NCBI GenBank assembly: GCA_943704525.1
Contig: CALSCQ010001123.1
Location: forward strand, 1-47,051
From: Pigoraptor vietnamica
Lineage: Eukaryota > Opisthokonta > Filasterea
Direction: 5' to 3'
DNA: 47,051 nt
In this document: piece after piece, positions 42,054-47,051 of the stretch
How positions within the stretch are numbered: the stretch's first letter is position 1
How the letters are laid out: the number at the start of each line of letters is the position of its first letter
Program-made: the position numbers and the translations under genes
The notes under the pieces: model-generated
Database searches by the model: none
Told to the model about the DNA's origin: nothing
What the model saw: the letters and a program-made list of their open reading frames with translations, nothing else

Positions 42054-45000
42054 ATGGTGTGTGGGACAGCCGTCGCGGCCAAGGGCGGCGCTGCACATGT
42101 ACAGGCGAAGGGAGCGGCCGCGAAGGCACCTGCGGCGGCGCCTGCGAAGAAGCGGCTGCCGTGGGAGAGGGACGAGGATGAAGAGGAGGAGTCGGACGAA
42201 GACGACGACTCGCGCGATGACCCGCGCGGAACGGGCCCTGCGCCAGCCAAGGGCTCGGCCGCGCCCGCAAAGACTGCGCCGGCGGCAGTGGCGTCTAAGG
42301 GATCTGCACCTGCAGCGACGAAGCGCATGCCGTGGGAGAAGGACGCGGGCGATTCCGGGGATGACGACGCATCGGACGACTCGCGGGGGGATTCGCCCGC
42401 ACCGCGCGCGCAGGCGAGAAAGGGAGCGCCCGCGACGACAAAGGAGACGCAGAAGGGCGTGACCGCCGCGAAGAAGAAACTCCCTTGGGACAAGGACGAG
42501 TCGTCGGACGAAGAGGCGCCCGCGCAGCCCGCATCCAAGGGCGCGAAGGCCGCAGTGCCGGCTGCGGGGAAGGACGGTGCGAAGGGCCCCGCTCCAATCG
42601 AGGTACCCAAGGCGGCAGCTGCGGCGGCTCCCAAGAAGCAGCCGTCGCTGGACAAGGGCCGGGACGACAGCATCGACGACGTTCTGTCGGACGACAACGC
42701 CAGCGAGCACTCTGAAGAAGATTCGCCGGACGCGCTCGTGCCCAGGCGCGCAGTGCCGTCGAAGGGTTCGGCGCCCGCGCAGAAGGACGCCGGCGTTAAG
42801 CCTAGCGCTGCGCCCGCACCCACACAGAAGGACGCCGGTGCCAAAACGAGTGCGGCCGCACCCGCACAGAAGGACGCCGGCGCCAAACCGAGCGCTGCGC
42901 CCGCGCCCGCCGCGAAGCAGCCGCCCTCGCGCACCGCCAGTCGAGGCGATGAGAGCGACAGCGACTCGGTCGTGGACTCCCCGCGCACTTCACCCCCGGC
43001 CGCACGCGCGGTTGCAAAGAGTGTCCCTGCCGCTGCGCCTGCGTCGACGCAAGCGGCCGCCAAGCCCGCGTCGACGGCCACACAAAAGGCGACACCTCGC
43101 CAGGACAGTGCCACGGAGGCGCCTTCCGGCGGCACCGGCGCTTCGGCGGTGAAGGGCCCGTCTGCGCAGGGCAGTGGGTTGCAGCCGCCCGCTGTCATGC
43201 CGAGGCAGTTTTTTGAGCCGACTGTGGAGCGTGGCGACATCTCGGACTCGTTTGACAGGTGCGTTGGGTGTTTACTGTGCGTGGCGCTGGTAGGACCGTT
43301 TGTGGCCGCCGCTCGTTGTGCAATCTTCCCGCTGCTTCTAATTCTTACCGTCCTCGCGCTCTCTATGCATGCGCGTGCGCTGACGATGACTCTCTCTCTT
43401 GCCGCAGCGACAACGACGACGGCGCGCCTGTCGAGCTTTCGCCGGCCATGTCGAAGGGCGTGGAGGCGATCGAGAAGGCGAAGCAGTCGCTTGCGCAGGC
43501 CAAGAAGAGCCCTGCGCCAGCGGCCGCGCAACCCGTGGAACCGCAGGGTACGAAGGAGGGGGCGGGCGCGGCGAAGAAGGCGGCGGAGACTGCAAAGGAG
43601 GCGCCGAGGAGTGACTCCCCGTCGCTTTGGGATTCAACGGAGGAGGATAGCGCACCTGCGGCTGCAGCTCCAAAGGGAGGGACCGCGCTTGCCGTGGAAC
43701 GGGCGGAGAAGGAGAGGGTCGAGAAGGAGAAAGCGGAGAGGGAGAGGCTCGAAAAGGAAAAGGTCGAGAAGGAGCGACTGGAAAAGGAGACGGCGGAGAA
43801 GGAGCGACTGGAAAAGGAGAAAGCCGAGAAGGAGAGGGCGGAAAAGGAGAGGCTCGAAAAGGAGAAGGCGGAGCGAGAGAGGCTGGAAAAGGAGAAGGCG
43901 GAGAAGGCCGCGCCCAAAAAGGGCCCCGCACGCGAGGAGACGCCGTCGCCGTGGGAATCGAGCGACGACGACTCTGCGCCGGCTCCCGTTTTCGGAAGCG
44001 GAGCGAAGGGGCTTGCCGGGCAGAAGGACGCCGGCGGCGCGTCCGGATCGCGGTACTCGGACATTCTCGCCGCGAACAAGGAGCTTCTTGGACGCTCGGG
44101 CGCCAACCTCAGTGCCGACGACCTCCCCGCGAAGGCCGCGGCGCCGTCCAAGTCTCTTGGTGCGCCTGCAGCCGCCGCCCGCGGTGAGCCGAGCACCGGC
44201 GAGATAACTCCCGGCCTGCCGACGGGCTCTGACATTGACGAGGACGTCGACTTCTCCGCGGGGAGTGACGACGAGGGGTACCGCCCGTCCGCCGGGGGCC
44301 CGGCACCGGCGCTCCCCCGCCGTGTCGAGAGCCTGCATGCGGGTGGCACTGCGCACGCACCGGCGCCATCCCGCGCCCCCGAGCCCCTCGCCGAACGGCG
44401 CGGGCTCCGCGACGTATCGCCCCTCCCCAGTGGTCACGTGGCACCGCTCGCGCCTCTTTCGGGACGCGCGGGTTCCGATGTGGATCTCACGGGCCGCGGT
44501 GCCGGGCGATCGCCGCGACTGGCGCCTCTCACCGCCGGCAGCCCTCGCTCGGCTAGCCCGGCGGGACGAAACATTCCCCCGCTGCAGTCGCCACCGGCGG
44601 CAACGGACCTGGCGCCGCTCCCGACGCATGCTGGCGTGGGCGCTGGCGCCGGTCGTCCGGGACAGCCCACATCGCTGCTCGGTCTGCGCACGTCGAGCGA
44701 CGCGGAGGCGCACGATCGCGACGTCGCACGCACTCGCGGCGCCGGTGAACGCCAGGCGTCCGTTGGGTCGTCCGGTGGGCGGCAGTCCTCGGTCGCATCA
44801 TCGGCCGATCGGTCGCACTCTGCGGATGCGCCCGTGTCACGGCAGGGGACGCTGGACCGCGCGGGCTCTGAACGGGAGAGCGAGAAGAAGGGGGAGCGCA
44901 CGCCGCCCGTGGACAGCGCCGCGACTACCGCACCCGCGACGTGACAATCGACCATGTCGCGTCAGGTGACGGACGCCGTTGCGCAGCCGCACGCCGCCGC

Positions 45001-47051
45001 AGAGGCCAAGGGCGCCATGAAGGACAAGGAGAGCGAATTGGACAGAGAGACGGAGAGCGAGCGACCCGCCAACCTCCCCCGCCGCCGCGCCCCGCTTCTG
45101 GGCGACACGCGGCAGTCCACCGTCGCGTCGCAGTCGTCCATTTCGTCCGCGGTAAGTTACTTTGAGTCACTGCGCATGGAGGACGACCCGCCCGCCGCCG
45201 CGGCGCGCGCGCAAGCCGCCTCGCAGCGTCCGCGCACGCCCGAATTGCCTGCGGAGCCGAAGGAAATCCCGGCGACGGCGACGGCGACGAGCGAGCATGC
45301 GACCCACGCGACGCACGTGGATGGGGCACCGTCGACGGTCCGCAGCAGCGACGCTTCGCCTGGGACGGCCGAGGCGCATGTGCCCGGTGGGAAGCCGCCG
45401 CTGGGCCCTCATGGGATATTGGGAGTCGACTACGCGCCGGTGGCGAGCGTGCGCGTGCCGTCACCGTACGACTCGCGGTATTTTGCCGCACAGACGACGC
45501 CGCGCTCGGCGTATGCCCGTTACCACGCGCCCGTGAACACTGAGTCCCTACGTCCCGCACTCGAGGCCGCACTCGGCGCTGTCGGCTGGGCTGCCGGTGG
45601 ACTACACGTCGCGTCTGAACACGGCGAGTAGTGCACCGGGTGTTGACGTTGCGGAGGGGAGCGCTGGGGGGCGCAGGATGCTGCCGTGGGTGCGCTGCGC
45701 GAGTGGCTCGAGAGGGAGCGCTCGCTTCGGATGAGTGCCGAGCGGCAAGTGCAATCGCTCAGTCGCAGCTGTACGCGCTTGAGACCGGAGACACGAGGCG
45801 ACTGGGCGACGAAATTCGCTCGCTGCAAACGGCGCTCGGGAGGGAGTCTGAGGTGCGTATGCGTGCATTCGTGTGTGGGAACGTGTACGAATCGCTGCCC
45901 ATGCGTGTACTGCGTGCTTGCATGCGCCTGTGTGAACCCTTGTCTGTTTACTTTTTCGGGTGCCTGGCTCACATGTTTGCGCCGCAGCTCCGCCACCAAG
46001 CCGAACAAAGCCTGTCAAAGCTCGATGCGGAGCTCGAGCAGTACGCCCAGCACCTCACGGAGGCCACTGCGGTAAGTACGACCATCACTGTGTACCTGTG
46101 CCGTGTTTCTGCCGTTGTAGTGGCATGCATCGTGACGGTTGTGTGCATGCGAGAGCGGGGGCACGTGACCCCTGTGGCCGATCGCTCACCGTCCGACGCT
46201 TGCAGGCGCGCAATATGGCCGAGTCGCAGCTGGGCGAGCTTGACCGCCAGTCGCGCCGCCTCATGCAGCAGGTCCAGAAGGTCCGTGTGCCGAGCCCTCG
46301 CTTCTTTTTTGGGCCGTTCATGTTTTCTCCGTCGACAGAGTCTGCACGGATGCCTTTCTCGCTCTGCACGTCGCTAGCGACGAAACAGTCACTCTCCTCG
46401 TCGTCCCTCTGTTGCGCGCCCCTGTGAACAAGCAACATGGTCTGACCCCAAGTGCTGTCTGCGCTTTCAATCGCTCGTGTGCAGGAGGCCGAGCTTCGCG
46501 CCGCCGCCGAGCGCCTAGCCCGCGAATCGCGCGCCAATTTGGAGCGATCGGAGGCACGTGCCAACCAGGCAGTGAAGGAGAAGAACGCATCGGAGTTTGC
46601 GCGGAAGCAGCTGGAGCTCGCTATTGGGAATCTCCAGAGTGAGTGCGCCTCTCTACACCGGGACAGTGCTTTGGGCTGCATGCATGCTCGGCACACAACG
46701 TGGTGCATGTGCCTCTCTTTCAACGCGCACGCACGCACACTAACCCCGACGCCCGCACAGGCACTCTGGCAAATGCCGAGCGCGACTTGGACGACATGAA
46801 GCGCCAGCTGGACAGCGAGCGCGCAGCACGTGAGGCTCAGAGCCGCATTCTTGAGGAGCAGACGCGGCTCCGCGAGACACTCGAGGAAGAGACCCGCCTG
46901 AGCCTCCAGCGCAAGGACGAGGTCTTCAGCCATCTCGAGGCTGCCGACGGCGCCCAGCGCGCCCTCCGCCAGCGGAACGACCAGCTGTCGCGCGAGATTG
47001 CGACGCTCAAGTCGGAGTTGGCGCGCGAGAAGGCGGCGGTGGCGCAGGTGC
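42054..47051 (+). CDS. Large disordered, single-helix and coiled-coil protein (3' end outside the window)
   Basis: The exons are 42054-43258, 43408-45580, 45677-45852, 45988-46071, 46206-46280, 46485-46638 and 46761 onward. The first ~400 residues are Ala/Lys/Pro-rich with acidic repeats: KRLPWERDED, KRMPWEKDAG, KKLPWDKDES, and later SLWDSTEED and SPWESSDDD. Three QKDAG.K.SAA repeats lie at 42770-42910. A 70-residue ER/EK run (43700-43910) should form a single alpha-helix. A Ser/Pro-rich disordered part follows, then a long coiled coil from about 45690 to the edge. Two problems: an in-frame TGA at 44942-44944 separates two open stretches in the same frame, and exon 3 changes frame near 45740. 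The start is not certain; the frame is open upstream of ATG 42054. Length and layout suggest a cytoskeletal or basal-body scaffold (FBF1 or CEP type), but I do not recognise the family. Confidence 0.6.
42769..42912 (+). repeat. Three-unit Ala/Pro/Lys tandem repeat in coding sequence
   Basis: Three units of about 48 nt each encode variants of APAQKDAGAKPSAAP. Differences are mostly single bases (GVK/GAK, KPS/KTS), indicating recent duplication within the disordered region. Confidence 0.85.
43700..43910 (+). repeat. ER/EK single alpha-helix coding repeat
   Basis: The coding strand repeats GAGAAGGAG-type units encoding about ten copies of E(R/K)xEKE with Leu, Ala or Val at every seventh position or so. 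Charges alternate i to i+4, which is the signature of a stable single alpha-helix rather than a dimeric coil. Confidence 0.85.

Noticed and set aside
42049-42462. Arg-rich open frame at the start of the scaffold gene
   Set aside because: It is a shifted reading of the Ala/Lys/Pro-rich repeats; the acidic PW motifs are only coherent in the other frame.
42054-47051. Identification of the scaffold as FBF1, a distal-appendage protein
   Set aside because: General layout is similar (disordered half then coiled coil) but no FBF1-specific motif could be matched.

Overview
This is nuclear DNA from a GC-rich, intron-dense eukaryote, most likely a ciliated (flagellate) protist. I placed about 68 spliceosomal introns, mostly 55-150 nt. 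The genes use TAA, TAG and TGA as stops. They include a ciliary transition-zone protein (RPGRIP1L), a cap 1 methyltransferase, a Golgi Arf-GEF and a UVRAG/VPS38 homologue, and no operons are seen. Species and supergroup cannot be fixed from the sequence. A CRN/RHS-type NTPase-nuclease gene at the left edge is a family seen in oomycetes and several other protists. Dinucleotide repeats (GT, CA, CT) are common in introns and promoters.

Layout, left to right. 1-167 is a CT/CA microsatellite. 1186-2723 is a CRN/RHS-family gene that looks broken. A Tim44-like mitochondrial protein (minus, 3884-5043) and HEATR6 (plus, 5347-9539) share a 300 bp divergent promoter. GBF1 (10296-16495) and NSRP1 (16885-18751) follow on the plus strand. 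NSRP1 converges on an intronless endonuclease/exonuclease/phosphatase gene (minus, 18887-19975). That gene is divergent from a CMTR1-like cap methyltransferase (20425-22451) across a 50-bp minisatellite. UVRAG/VPS38 (minus, 22778-25369) is divergent from RPGRIP1L (25827-30311). ABHD17-type depalmitoylase (30889-32410) converges on a short-chain dehydrogenase (minus, 32583-33533). The dehydrogenase is divergent from an NTF2/SnoaL-like gene (33949-35125). Then come a PLP aminotransferase (35798-37628), a gene joining bHLH-zipper, hemopexin and SAM domains (37846-40984), a cupredoxin-like reading frame with frame trouble (41569-42033), and a long disordered, then helical coiled-coil protein that runs off the right edge (from 42054).

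The best candidate for something undescribed is the 12-exon gene at 37846-40984. It encodes a nuclear-type bHLH-leucine-zipper DNA-binding region, then hemopexin-like propeller repeats, then a SAM domain. All eleven splice phases agree, so the parts appear to be one protein. This suggests a transcription factor with a built-in ligand (haem, metal or polyamine) sensor and a polymerisation module; the sensing role is inference. Other points of interest are a predicted brefeldin-insensitive Sec7 site in GBF1, a hairpin over a splice donor in UVRAG that may switch its C-terminus, a 14-nt palindromic motif shared by two divergent promoters, and an in-frame TGA in a leaky context in the coiled-coil gene.

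Limits: exon borders are read by eye from GT-AG signals, phase and family similarity, without transcript data. Three places near the right end (41885, 42016-42050, 45740) show frame conflicts that may be sequence errors.
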